The position numbers and the translations under genes were made by a program. A model generated the notes under the pieces. It worked only from the letters and a program-made list of their open reading frames with translations. It made no database searches and was not told the DNA's origin. From a virus, in IMG/VR virus record IMGVR_UViG_3300049491_000955, positions 18,082-82,081 of that record: 64,000 nucleotides of DNA; one strand, written 5' to 3'. The number at the start of each line of letters is the position of its first letter. The stretch's first letter is position 1. Below are positions 22,261 through 31,350 of the stretch, one piece after another.

Positions 22261-25200
22261 ATGGATTTAGGTACGTTAGAAATTAATTTTATTGGCAGCT
22301 TTCAACAATTAGATCGGGACATTGCAAGAGCAAAGACGATCGCAACTCAAGCTGCCAAAGAAATAGAGTCCAGCTTTAAGAATACAAACTTCAAAATAAC
22401 GGTTAACGATTCCGCATTATCTTCTTTAAATAAACACTTAGACTTCAAAAAAATACATTTTCAGCAAGTACAACAGTACTTCAATCAGAATCCTTTAACT
22501 GTTAAAGTTGACGATACCTCTTTAACAAAATTAAACAAAGAACTAGACATTATTACTAAACAGAGAGACGTAGTAGTAAATGTAAAAGCTAACATTAGGC
22601 AAGAAGCAGAACTAGTAGGAACAGAAGTAGGACAACAAGTAAAAAAATCTTTATCTAATTCTTTCAAAGGACTTGGAAAGGAAGTAAAAGACGCAGTTAG
22701 TTTAAACTCTGGCATTACTCTAGGTATTGGTCAGCTATTTGGATCAATGCTTGGAAGTCAAATGATTTCTGGATTGAAAAGAAATTTAGGAGTAGATGTA
22801 AAAGCTGCGATAGGAAGTATTTTTGATACTGCCGCAAAACCTTTAAAAGTCTTTGTTGTGGACAACCAAGACTTGAAAGCATCTATAAATAAAGCTGGAG
22901 TCTTATTAGAAGAACGCTTTGAGTCCGCAGGGTATAAAGTAGGGGAAGCAATTATAGCCTCTCTAGAGTCAAAAGCTAGCACGATTGAAGGCAAGTTTAA
23001 TGCCTTTACCAAAGAATTAATTGATCCAAATAAATTTCAGTCACAACTTTCAACGCTTAAAAAAGATATTGTTGACATATCTTCCGACGTAAAAGGATCT
23101 CTTTTTAACAAGCAAGCTTCTCAAGAATTCTTTGGTGGATTAGGCGAAAAGATTTCAAGCAGACGAGAGAAAGGATTACAGACTCGTGCTGTTCCACTTG
23201 TTAGAGAAAGAGCTTTACAAATTTTAGAAGAAAATAAAGCAAGAAATAGTGCCAATGCTGTTACTTCTGAGACAGAGCAAATTTATATTGCTACTGGCGG
23301 CTATGCGGGAGCAAGAGGACTAAGTGGAAAGAGACTAGCTGGAGACTTGAAGAAACAAATCAGTGCAAATGATTTAGCAATTTGGGTAAAAAATGACGAT
23401 ACAGATTTACCTAAAGAAGCTATGTCAAAAGCAAAAGAGAAGGCGATCGCTTTAATGACATCTATGGCAAAGCCACATTTGCGTGGTTATTCAAAAGATG
23501 CTATAGAAATGGCTGCTCAAGCGATGGCTGCATTGGAGAAAAACCCCAATGTTAAAGTAAAATTTTTAGGAGAAAGTGGAGGAGGCTTTGCAGCAGAAGA
23601 AGCCGAAAAGATTGTAAGTTTGATGGGATATGGACAGAAAGCTGATTATCTTGGTGTAGGAACTCCTCAATTTATTGGTGGACTGGATTCAAGAAATAGA
23701 AAGATTATTTCTCCCGATGAAACACTTGGCGCAGAAACTCATAAAATGTATGCCAAGCTAGGATTAGCTAATGTCTCTAGTTCTCAACAAAACATACTCG
23801 GCGTTTTTGGACATCCTTACGAAAATTACAAAGAAGCTGGAATAGCTGAGTTACAAAACTTCATTCAAGGAATGCCAAAGCGCTTTACAAGCGAAGATAT
23901 TTCTGGAGCCAAAGGAGCGGCACAAGCTTTTAAAGCGCATGATTTGAAGAAGCTTGACTCTAAGCAATTAGAGAAGTTCTCAGAACAAGCTTTTGCTAAT
24001 TTACAAATGATTCGTAGACAAATTCTTGTTGCAACAACAGAGACGAGACAAGAACTTGAAGAAATAGCAAAAGATTTTGAGGATGTTTACGTTGCTTCTG
24101 CGCCTGAAAGCAGGGAATTTACACAAGCAAGAGAAACGATCGCTAAAGCTCAAAATATTTATAAGCATTTAGTACCTCAAGCTGGACTCGCCGCAGCTAA
24201 GGTAGGACAAGAACTTGCAAAAGAATTAGAATCTCATCAAAAAGAATTTGCTAAAGTTGGTGGACAATACAGCGGTACTTATGGAAGAAAATATCAAAGC
24301 ATTAACTCTGAGATGAGTGACTTGATTGCAAAGCTTCAAGCTACTGAATTGGGAGTTAAAAAAGCAGAAGTAAAAATTCCTTTAACTATTCCGAATGTTC
24401 CTGAGAAAGCTTTTGTTGAACAATCAGCAAAGCAAGTTAGTCAAGCCGTTGCAGAAACAGCAAAGCAAGTTATAGAGAATACTAAAAAAGAGATAGTAAA
24501 AGCTCAGCAGACTTCACCAAACACAGACAAAATAAAAACTCAAATAGCTGCTATTCAAGAAGCAATTAAAAAATCTCAAGGTTATTTGGCAGGAACTCCT
24601 GAACTTTCTTCTGCTTATATTGACACAATCTTAAAAGTAGTTCCTGAGATTCAGAAACAATTAAATGAAGCAATTCAAAGCTTGCCAACAGAAGAAAGAA
24701 TGTCTTCTGAGCTAGGAGTGCAATTAGCCAACCTAAAATCTCAGATTCCTTCTATGCAGAAGCGAGTTGCAGAGATAGTTAAAAACCTAAACAAAGATAT
24801 TACTCGTGTTGCTAGTGGAGAACCTAAAGATTCAATTAAGTCTTTAGGAAATGTTTTCACCGAACAATTAAGAACAGCAAAACAGTTTGGACAAGGATCT
24901 ACTCAGGGCGATGCTTTAGCTAAGGATGTTCTTGCTGCAACAGAAAAAGCTCGTCAGTCTATAAGTGATCTACTCGTCTCTTTTGGGCAAGATGTTCCTG
25001 AAGTTATCAAAAAAGCAGCCAAAATTGCTAGACAGCAAATAACAACATCAGAAAAAGGCGCAAAAACTTTTCTTGGTGAAGCTAAAACAGCCGGACTCGA
25101 TACAGGTGCTGGTTTTAATGAAGGATTAAAGCAATCCATTGCTAATGTTCAGAAATCTGCTCAAGCTATGGCACAAATTGCTATAGATGTGACAGAAGAA

Positions 25201-28200
25201 ACCTTAGAAATTCAATCGCCTTCAAAAGTGTTTGAAAGAATAGGTCGTTTTGTCGGACAAGGTTTTAAGCAAGGTTTAGATACAATAGGACAAATCAATT
25301 TTAAGCAACTCTTTCAAGATTTAATCGATTCTCCTGCTGATTCAATAGATAAATTACTTGGAAATTTCTCTAAACTTTCTGGCGCGGCGAAAGCAATCGC
25401 TGTTGCTTTTGCAGGATTTACTGTTTTTCAGCTTTTTGGATCTCAATTAATAGATTTTGGTAGATCAACTAGTCAGGTTGCAAGTAATCTAGAAAATCTA
25501 GAACGACGCATTAAATTTGTTTCTAACAGCAGCGCAGACGCCAATAAAAACTTAGAATTCTTCCGTGGTAATGCCAAACGCTTAGGCTCTGATATCTCTA
25601 CATCCTTGACTCAAGGTGGAGCCTTTGCCGCAGTAACCCGTGGAAGCTCTTTAGAGGGCGATCCAACCAGAAGAATAGTAGGAGCCGTTCAACAAGCTTC
25701 TACTGTCTTGGGAGCAACCCCAGAGCAACAAGAACGCGGTTTGTTAGCACTTCAACAAATGGCAGGAAAAACAATCGTATCTCAAGAAGAGTTACGACAG
25801 CAATTAAGTGAGGCTATTCCTGGTGCAGCGCAAGTGGCGGCAAGGGCTTACGGGTTGACTACCCAAGAAATGAATCAACTGATAGAGAAGGGTCAGATTC
25901 TTGCAGAAGATTTTCTGCCAAGACTAGCACAACAATTATCAATCGAGACTTCTGCTGGCTTGCCCGGCGCGCTCAAAACTTCCGTTTATGCAATGGGTCG
26001 CTTTAAGAATGCAACATTAGAAGCTCAAGAATCAATTGGCAAATTAGCTTTACCATTGCAAACATTCTCTTTAAATGTTTTGAGTGGCGGAATTGAAAAA
26101 CTTACGGGTATGCTACCTCTACTGATAAACGGTTTTCAGTTCTTTATTCTGCTCATTACAAAACCTTTTTGGTTCCCAATTATTCAAGGCTTATTCTCAA
26201 TACAAGCAAATACATTACTTACAGGAATATCTTTCAAAACATTGGGAGCAAGTATTGCAACTTTCTCTGCTACCGCTCTTACTGCATTGGCTCCTTTGTT
26301 ACTTCAGTTCTTAGCTTTTGAAGCAGTTATCTTGATATTTTCTGCGCTAAAAGAACAGTATCAAGACTTCGCTTCAAGCATTAGAGATAATACTAAGCAG
26401 ATTAATCAATCTATTGATGAGCTAAACAAATCTTTAAACAAAGTTGGGACAGGAGCCGCTAAGCCTCTTGCTGGGAATACTGAAGAACTTAGGCAGCGAT
26501 TAGCTTACGAGTATAACGATAAAATCCAGAAAAATCCTTTCTCGGTTTTCTCAACTACTCGTGTACCTGTTCAGATAAAAGAACTTGAAGATTATTTGTC
26601 AGCTTCCAAAGAACTGTTAGCAACCTCTCAAAGATTAAAGAAAGAATCAGAGTCATCTACGTCAACAAAAGCTATCAGTGATCTAAAACTTTTGGATGCA
26701 GAATATCAACGTGTCCAAAATAGACGCAGAGGATTAGAGGTCAACAATCCTGGTGATGCCAAAGGGCGGGAAGCTTTAATAGCGCAAGAACAAGACTTGC
26801 TTAGAAAACGCGAAGAAGCAAACAGGACTCCAACAACTTATCAAACGGCTTATGCTACTCAGGCAAAAACAATCAAAGATTTGATTGAGCTTATGGAGGA
26901 GCAGAAGAAAAAAGGTGTTGTTACCGCAGAGAGCGAAATTCAATTACAGAAACTTAAGAAAGGCTTGGTTGAAGTAACAGAAAAACAAGAGTATTTTGCA
27001 AAATCTACCCGTTCATCTCAAAGCAGTCTGCTTGAATTTGAGCGCAGTTTTGCAAGACTAGATGCTTCCTTGGAGGGAACAAAGTCTAGGCTTGAATCTC
27101 TATCCAATATATCAAAAGTTACTTTGCAGTCTCAGGAAGCTTCTGGGGCAATCACGCCTGGGCAAAATGCGTTCACTGACTCGCTAAAACAACAAGAGCA
27201 GATATCTAAACAAGTTGCTGCAAACATCTCTGTTATCCGTCAGAAATACGCAGAGTTGAACAACCAAAATGCGTTGCAAGTATTAAATGACTTAGGTATT
27301 GACAAAAACTCAACTTCTGCCGAACTTAAAGGAAGAGCGGAAGAAAATCAAGCCAATCCCCAAGTCAAATCAGTCCTCGAAAAACTTGCACAAGTTAGGG
27401 ATTTAGAAGCCGAAACATATAGGCTAAATGCTCAACAAGCAGAACAACAAAACAATCTTGTTAAGCAAATATACGATTCAAATAAAGCCGTCTTAGAATA
27501 CTATCAATCAATTCAAAGGCAGACTCAAGAGTTAAGTATTGCAGCCCAAGAAGCAGCCCAGACAATTAAATTAACTAATGTTAAGTCTAAATTAAAAGCA
27601 GCAATTTCGGGCACTCAAGATAATTTTGTTAACCAATTTGTTGACTCTATCGTTCAGATAACTGAATCTTTGGGACAGATTGCTAATGAAGAAATCCAAG
27701 CTAAACGCCAAATCTTACAAAATGAAAACGCTTACAAAGACATCATTAAACAAGGCGTTGACCTAAATCGAAATCTTCCAGGACTAGCGCCGGGTGCAAC
27801 AGTTGGTAGCTACACTGGAGGCTACAATCAATCTCTAGTCTTTCCAATAGGAGGAAGAAATAATTCTACTATTAGTAGCGGTTATGGCGATCGCGTTCAT
27901 CCGATAAGCGGCAAACACAAGTTTCATGATGGTGTAGATTATCCCGCGCCAATTGGCACGTCTGTTGTTAGTCCAATGGCAGGTGTTGTTGTTGGGGTCA
28001 AATATGAAGCTCGTGGCGGAGGTAAATATGTAGTTATTGAATCGCTGGATTCCAAAGGGCAGAAAGTAGAGCATACTTTTATGCACTTAGATCAGCAGAT
28101 GGTGAAAGAAGGACAACAAGTAGCCGCTGGGCAACAAGTAGGAACTGTCGGCAATACTGGCGGTTCAACTGGTCCACACTTGCATTACAGAACTAGAATC

Positions 28201-30546
28201 AATGGGCGATCTGTAAATCCTATTGATTTCCTGAAATCTGGTACTCTTGGAGCCGGTGGCGGAGGCGGACAAATTCAAACTTCTTCTCCTAGTCCTTATA
28301 CTGGCAGCACCAAAGCTTCTTTCTATGGCGCAGGAGATGGATTTGATGGGAAGCCTACAGCTAGCGGGGAAACATTTGATCAAAATAAAATGACTGCTGC
28401 TATCAACGAAACCCTTCGTAAGCAGCTTGGACTAAATTTTGGCACTCAAGTTCAAATCACAAACCCAGCTACCGGACAATCCGTCGTTGTCCGAGTGAAC
28501 GATCATGGCCCATATGAAAAAAAAGGAGGAAAGTTTGTTCCCCACAGTACTCGCGGCTTTGATTTAAGCACGTCTGCCGCGCGGGCGATCGGTTTAGACA
28601 AGGTTGGCGTAGGCAATGTAAACTTCCGTGTACTTGGGCAAGGCGGCGCAACCGGTTCTCCTAACTTGAATAACTCTAGAGCTTATTCTTCTGCCAGTGG
28701 TTTGGCACAAGGGCAATCGAATCCTGGTGGTGTAATGATTGGCGCAGGAGGGAAAGTTGCTTTGGATAACTTGAATCAACAGAATGCCCAAGTTATTGCC
28801 AAATTTGAAGGAAGTCGGAAGCTTGCCCAACTTGATGCCGAAAGAAACGCTCGCCGTGCTCAGTCTCAATTAGAAACTAATCGAATTGAAAATCTTCGTA
28901 GTACAAAAGCTACACAAAGAAATTTGGAAGATTCCAGCTTGGGACTGGGCTATCAAACTTATGGAGTCGAAGCGACTCGACAAGCGATCGCAGTTGAACG
29001 CAAGTATGAAGATCAGGTACAGCAACTTCAAGAGCAACGCGTCAAACAGCAAGAAGCAATAGATACTGCTGAAAGTACTTTGGCTGTGCTGAGATCTAGT
29101 ACAGACGCAGAGATACCTTACAGAAAAGAATACATTCAGAAATTAGAAAAACTTCTTCCTTCTGTTAAAGCAGTTTTGGGACAGATTAACAAACAAATTC
29201 TTGATAGCGCAGAAGCAGAAAGCAAAGAGATTGGAGATATAGAAAAGAAAAGCTATGAAGCTGAAATGATTCGCTTGGGCGAAGCAAAGGACAACTACAG
29301 TCAAGGTAGATCTGAAATACTAAAACGTAATGCCGCCAATCGACGCACTTTAGCAGAAAGAAGTAGATTAAGTATTCCTGATTTGTTTGCTACTTTGGAT
29401 GCAGAGAAAGAAGCAGCATCCCTTGATGCTAGTGTCGCTTACAACTCAACCATTAGGGCTATTGATGAGCAAATAAAAAAAGAAATCAACAAAGATATTC
29501 TTAAGTTATTAAACAGCAGAAAAGCTCAAGCCTTTGCTTCTTTATTAAAAGCTCCAAGGGAAGCTCAGCAACGCTTTGATCGAGAACTCCTTGATAGACA
29601 ACTTACAGAAAGAGGAGAGCACGAAGGACGATTAGATAAAATTTCTGAGTCTAGAAAATCTCTTTTATCGGCTGGCTCTCAATACTTAGGTCGATTCAAT
29701 CTTGGCACAATTGCAAATCCTCTGAACAAGAAAATTGCTCAGATGGGTGCTGAGGATGAATATAGAAGAGGCTCACTAGAAATAGAGCAATTAGCAGCCT
29801 CTGGTAAATATTCTAATGAGCAATTATCCGAGCTACGCAAGAATCTAGAAAGCTTGAATACTATCAAGCTGGAAAATATTCGGGCTGAATTTGATGTATG
29901 GACTGGGGTAATGGAATCGACTAAAGGGCAATTTGAAGGCTTCTTTGGCAGTATGATTCGAGGAACTGCAAGCATTGGAGAAGCTTTTTCAAATCTTATT
30001 GGCGGTATCGCTGATAATCTTGCCAATCTTGCAGCCCAATACCTAACCAATGAAATCTTTGCTTCTATATTTGGGATTTCTAATAAGCCAGCTATTCAAG
30101 AATCCGGAGGAGGTGGATTACTTGGCGGAGGAATTGGTGGCATACTTGGCGGATTACTCGGCTTTGCTAATGGCGGTGAAATTGGCAATTATGCTAATGG
30201 TGGGATTATTGGGGCGATGCAGCGTGAACGGGCAATGACAGGGCGACGCGCTCACTTAATTGTAGCTTCCGAAGGAGAGCGTATTCTAAATCACAAAGAA
30301 GCGCAGATTTGGAATAAAATTACCGGGAGGCTTAATTTTGCTTCTGGTGGCATGATCGGAGCAGACGCGGGCACTCTTTCTGCTAGCGCTGGCGTTGGTG
30401 GGGGACTTACAATCAATGTTCCAATAAATGTTGGCAGTGAATCCAAAGGTGCTTTTGATAAGGGCAAAGAAGCCGCCCTTAAACAAGCAATTATCGCTAC
30501 AGTCGTAAACGAAAGGCGTCCAGGTGGCAGTTTATACCAAGTTTAA
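22261..30546 (+). CDS. Giant tape-measure protein with M23 and RlpA-like domains
   Basis: At 2761 residues this is the tape-measure protein. Domains in order: helical N-terminus; an alpha/beta-hydrolase-like region around 340-530 with a G-E-S-G-G nucleophile elbow (S439); helical repeats with SPSKVFERIGRF (about 986); a tape-measure domain (about 1070-1260); hydrophobic helices (about 1280-1365); coiled coils; an M23 endopeptidase (about 1860-1985; H1889, D1893, H1973-x-H1975); an RlpA-like double-psi barrel (about 2017-2125; D2081 in VRVNDHGPY); more coiled coil; and a Gly-rich C-terminal helix region. It sets tail length and should cut peptidoglycan during DNA entry. From the usual ~0.15 nm per residue, the tail could reach roughly 400 nm, less if the enzymatic domains do not span it. 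It is far from the chaperone genes. Confidence 0.92.
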   Translation: MDLGTLEINFIGSFQQLDRDIARAKTIATQAAKEIESSFKNTNFKITVNDSALSSLNKHLDFKKIHFQQVQQYFNQNPLTVKVDDTSLTKLNKELDIITKQRDVVVNVKANIRQEAELVGTEVGQQVKKSLSNSFKGLGKEVKDAVSLNSGITLGIGQLFGSMLGSQMISGLKRNLGVDVKAAIGSIFDTAAKPLKVFVVDNQDLKASINKAGVLLEERFESAGYKVGEAIIASLESKASTIEGKFNAFTKELIDPNKFQSQLSTLKKDIVDISSDVKGSLFNKQASQEFFGGLGEKISSRREKGLQTRAVPLVRERALQILEENKARNSANAVTSETEQIYIATGGYAGARGLSGKRLAGDLKKQISANDLAIWVKNDDTDLPKEAMSKAKEKAIALMTSMAKPHLRGYSKDAIEMAAQAMAALEKNPNVKVKFLGESGGGFAAEEAEKIVSLMGYGQKADYLGVGTPQFIGGLDSRNRKIISPDETLGAETHKMYAKLGLANVSSSQQNILGVFGHPYENYKEAGIAELQNFIQGMPKRFTSEDISGAKGAAQAFKAHDLKKLDSKQLEKFSEQAFANLQMIRRQILVATTETRQELEEIAKDFEDVYVASAPESREFTQARETIAKAQNIYKHLVPQAGLAAAKVGQELAKELESHQKEFAKVGGQYSGTYGRKYQSINSEMSDLIAKLQATELGVKKAEVKIPLTIPNVPEKAFVEQSAKQVSQAVAETAKQVIENTKKEIVKAQQTSPNTDKIKTQIAAIQEAIKKSQGYLAGTPELSSAYIDTILKVVPEIQKQLNEAIQSLPTEERMSSELGVQLANLKSQIPSMQKRVAEIVKNLNKDITRVASGEPKDSIKSLGNVFTEQLRTAKQFGQGSTQGDALAKDVLAATEKARQSISDLLVSFGQDVPEVIKKAAKIARQQITTSEKGAKTFLGEAKTAGLDTGAGFNEGLKQSIANVQKSAQAMAQIAIDVTEETLEIQSPSKVFERIGRFVGQGFKQGLDTIGQINFKQLFQDLIDSPADSIDKLLGNFSKLSGAAKAIAVAFAGFTVFQLFGSQLIDFGRSTSQVASNLENLERRIKFVSNSSADANKNLEFFRGNAKRLGSDISTSLTQGGAFAAVTRGSSLEGDPTRRIVGAVQQASTVLGATPEQQERGLLALQQMAGKTIVSQEELRQQLSEAIPGAAQVAARAYGLTTQEMNQLIEKGQILAEDFLPRLAQQLSIETSAGLPGALKTSVYAMGRFKNATLEAQESIGKLALPLQTFSLNVLSGGIEKLTGMLPLLINGFQFFILLITKPFWFPIIQGLFSIQANTLLTGISFKTLGASIATFSATALTALAPLLLQFLAFEAVILIFSALKEQYQDFASSIRDNTKQINQSIDELNKSLNKVGTGAAKPLAGNTEELRQRLAYEYNDKIQKNPFSVFSTTRVPVQIKELEDYLSASKELLATSQRLKKESESSTSTKAISDLKLLDAEYQRVQNRRRGLEVNNPGDAKGREALIAQEQDLLRKREEANRTPTTYQTAYATQAKTIKDLIELMEEQKKKGVVTAESEIQLQKLKKGLVEVTEKQEYFAKSTRSSQSSLLEFERSFARLDASLEGTKSRLESLSNISKVTLQSQEASGAITPGQNAFTDSLKQQEQISKQVAANISVIRQKYAELNNQNALQVLNDLGIDKNSTSAELKGRAEENQANPQVKSVLEKLAQVRDLEAETYRLNAQQAEQQNNLVKQIYDSNKAVLEYYQSIQRQTQELSIAAQEAAQTIKLTNVKSKLKAAISGTQDNFVNQFVDSIVQITESLGQIANEEIQAKRQILQNENAYKDIIKQGVDLNRNLPGLAPGATVGSYTGGYNQSLVFPIGGRNNSTISSGYGDRVHPISGKHKFHDGVDYPAPIGTSVVSPMAGVVVGVKYEARGGGKYVVIESLDSKGQKVEHTFMHLDQQMVKEGQQVAAGQQVGTVGNTGGSTGPHLHYRTRINGRSVNPIDFLKSGTLGAGGGGGQIQTSSPSPYTGSTKASFYGAGDGFDGKPTASGETFDQNKMTAAINETLRKQLGLNFGTQVQITNPATGQSVVVRVNDHGPYEKKGGKFVPHSTRGFDLSTSAARAIGLDKVGVGNVNFRVLGQGGATGSPNLNNSRAYSSASGLAQGQSNPGGVMIGAGGKVALDNLNQQNAQVIAKFEGSRKLAQLDAERNARRAQSQLETNRIENLRSTKATQRNLEDSSLGLGYQTYGVEATRQAIAVERKYEDQVQQLQEQRVKQQEAIDTAESTLAVLRSSTDAEIPYRKEYIQKLEKLLPSVKAVLGQINKQILDSAEAESKEIGDIEKKSYEAEMIRLGEAKDNYSQGRSEILKRNAANRRTLAERSRLSIPDLFATLDAEKEAASLDASVAYNSTIRAIDEQIKKEINKDILKLLNSRKAQAFASLLKAPREAQQRFDRELLDRQLTERGEHEGRLDKISESRKSLLSAGSQYLGRFNLGTIANPLNKKIAQMGAEDEYRRGSLEIEQLAASGKYSNEQLSELRKNLESLNTIKLENIRAEFDVWTGVMESTKGQFEGFFGSMIRGTASIGEAFSNLIGGIADNLANLAAQYLTNEIFASIFGISNKPAIQESGGGGLLGGGIGGILGGLLGFANGGEIGNYANGGIIGAMQRERAMTGRRAHLIVASEGERILNHKEAQIWNKITGRLNFASGGMIGADAGTLSASAGVGGGLTINVPINVGSESKGAFDKGKEAALKQAIIATVVNERRPGGSLYQV

Positions 30547-30758
30547 TCTTCTTCTTCTTCTTCTTCTTCTTTGCAGTCTTTAAGAATTATTTCAAATTCT
30601 TCAATAGCAATAATTGCCATTTTTACGCAAGCAACTTCTTGAGGATGCGTAGCAGTTTGCATTTTGTAATTATCAGAAACGTGATAGCCTTGCACAGCAT
30701 AAAATTTCTTCGCAAGTCTTTCAATCAACAAATCTCTGTAAAAAACTCCTAATTCCAT
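30543..30758 (-). CDS. Small hypothetical protein, paralogue of 31060-31290
   Basis: Start set at MELGVFYRDLL, which has a strong AGAGGGGGG ribosome site; the longer frame to 30800 would begin inside the promoter. The helical core RDLLIERLAKKFYAVQGY ... KMAIIAIEEFEIILKDC closely matches the protein at 31060-31290. The C-terminus is a run of Glu and Asp. Its last codons overlap the end of the tape-measure gene by 4 nt. No domain is recognised. Confidence 0.65.
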   Translation of the reverse strand: MELGVFYRDLLIERLAKKFYAVQGYHVSDNYKMQTATHPQEVACVKMAIIAIEEFEIILKDCKEEEEEEED

Positions 30759-30788
30759 CGCCCCCCCTCTTTTTCTTTTCTTTTTACT

Positions 30789-30817
30789 ACTATAACTCAT
30801 AATATCTCTTTTAGTAA
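30789..30817 (-). promoter_or_regulatory. Promoter, duplicated TTRCTA class
   Basis: Minus strand TTACTA (30812-30817) and TATAGT (30789-30794) are 17 bp apart, matching the promoter at 31314-31342 base by base apart from a few changes. Confidence 0.6.
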
Positions 30818-30825
30818 TACCTTAG

Positions 30826-30891
30826 TCAATATTCCTTTGTGTAGCGAAGTAAGTCAACCTCTACAGGGTTTTCGTCATTTTTGCCCTTCAT
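30826..30891 (-). pseudogene. Duplicated 3' fragment of the ATPase gene
   Basis: The frame reads MKGKNDENPVEVDLLRYTKEY and stop, almost the same as the last residues of the ATPase at 31351-32799 (MKGKNDENPVEVDLLHYKPP, TKEY), minus three codons. It lies upstream of a duplicated promoter and paralogous gene, so it is a leftover from a tandem duplication. It probably has no function. Confidence 0.7.
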
Positions 30892-30893
30892 TT

Positions 30894-31070
30894 TTAAGTT
30901 TTTTGCGTTAGTTGATCAATCAAATTTTTAGCTGCTTCAAAAGCTTCTTTTTCTGAGTCAAATCCCGTAACATATTTATTTACTGCTTTTCCCGTGATAT
31001 AGGAAGCGTACTTGTTATTTTTTTCTGTGATAACAATGCTGAAATTTTTGTGTGTTGTTTTAGCAAACAT
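30894..31070 (-). CDS. Small alpha/beta protein, 58 residues
   Basis: Start at MFAKTTHKNFSIVITEKNNKYASY, inside the end of the upstream gene (11-nt overlap), giving translational coupling. The pattern of strand, strand, TGFDSEKEAFEAAKNLIDQL resembles the proteins at 55096 and 21857. Function unknown. Its stop lies next to the duplicated ATPase fragment. Confidence 0.6.
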   Translation of the reverse strand: MFAKTTHKNFSIVITEKNNKYASYITGKAVNKYVTGFDSEKEAFEAAKNLIDQLTQKT

Positions 31071-31290
31071 TTTTAATTTCCTCTTTTTCCTCTTCTTTTT
31101 CTGTACAATTTTCAAGAATTACTTCAATTTTGTTAACGGCAATAATTGCCATTGCTACGCATCTGCGCCTTTCTCGACTTTTAGCACTTTGCATTCTGCA
31201 AGTAGGGGGAGCATAATAACCTTGCACTTTATAAAAGTCTTTAGCTAGCTCTTCAATTAATGCATCTCTTTCTGCGGATTCTATTTTCAC
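31060..31290 (-). CDS. Small hypothetical protein, paralogue of 30543-30758
   Basis: Begins at a GTG (MKIESAERDALIEELAKDFYKVQGYY) and shares its helical core with the downstream copy, including RDxLIExLAKxFYxVQGY and MAIIA. The C-terminus is Glu/Lys-rich. It follows its own promoter right after the ATPase gene. Function unknown. Confidence 0.6.
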   Translation of the reverse strand: MKIESAERDALIEELAKDFYKVQGYYAPPTCRMQSAKSRERRRCVAMAIIAVNKIEVILENCTEKEEEKEEIKNVC

Positions 31291-31313
31291 AATTTTTCTT
31301 TTTTCTTTTTTCT

Positions 31314-31342
31314 ACTATAACCCATAATATCTCTTTTAGCAA
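31314..31342 (-). promoter_or_regulatory. Promoter, TTGCTA class
   Basis: Minus strand TTGCTA (31337-31342), 17-bp spacer, TATAGT (31314-31319), upstream of 31060-31290. Confidence 0.65.
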
Positions 31343-31350
31343 CACTTTAG

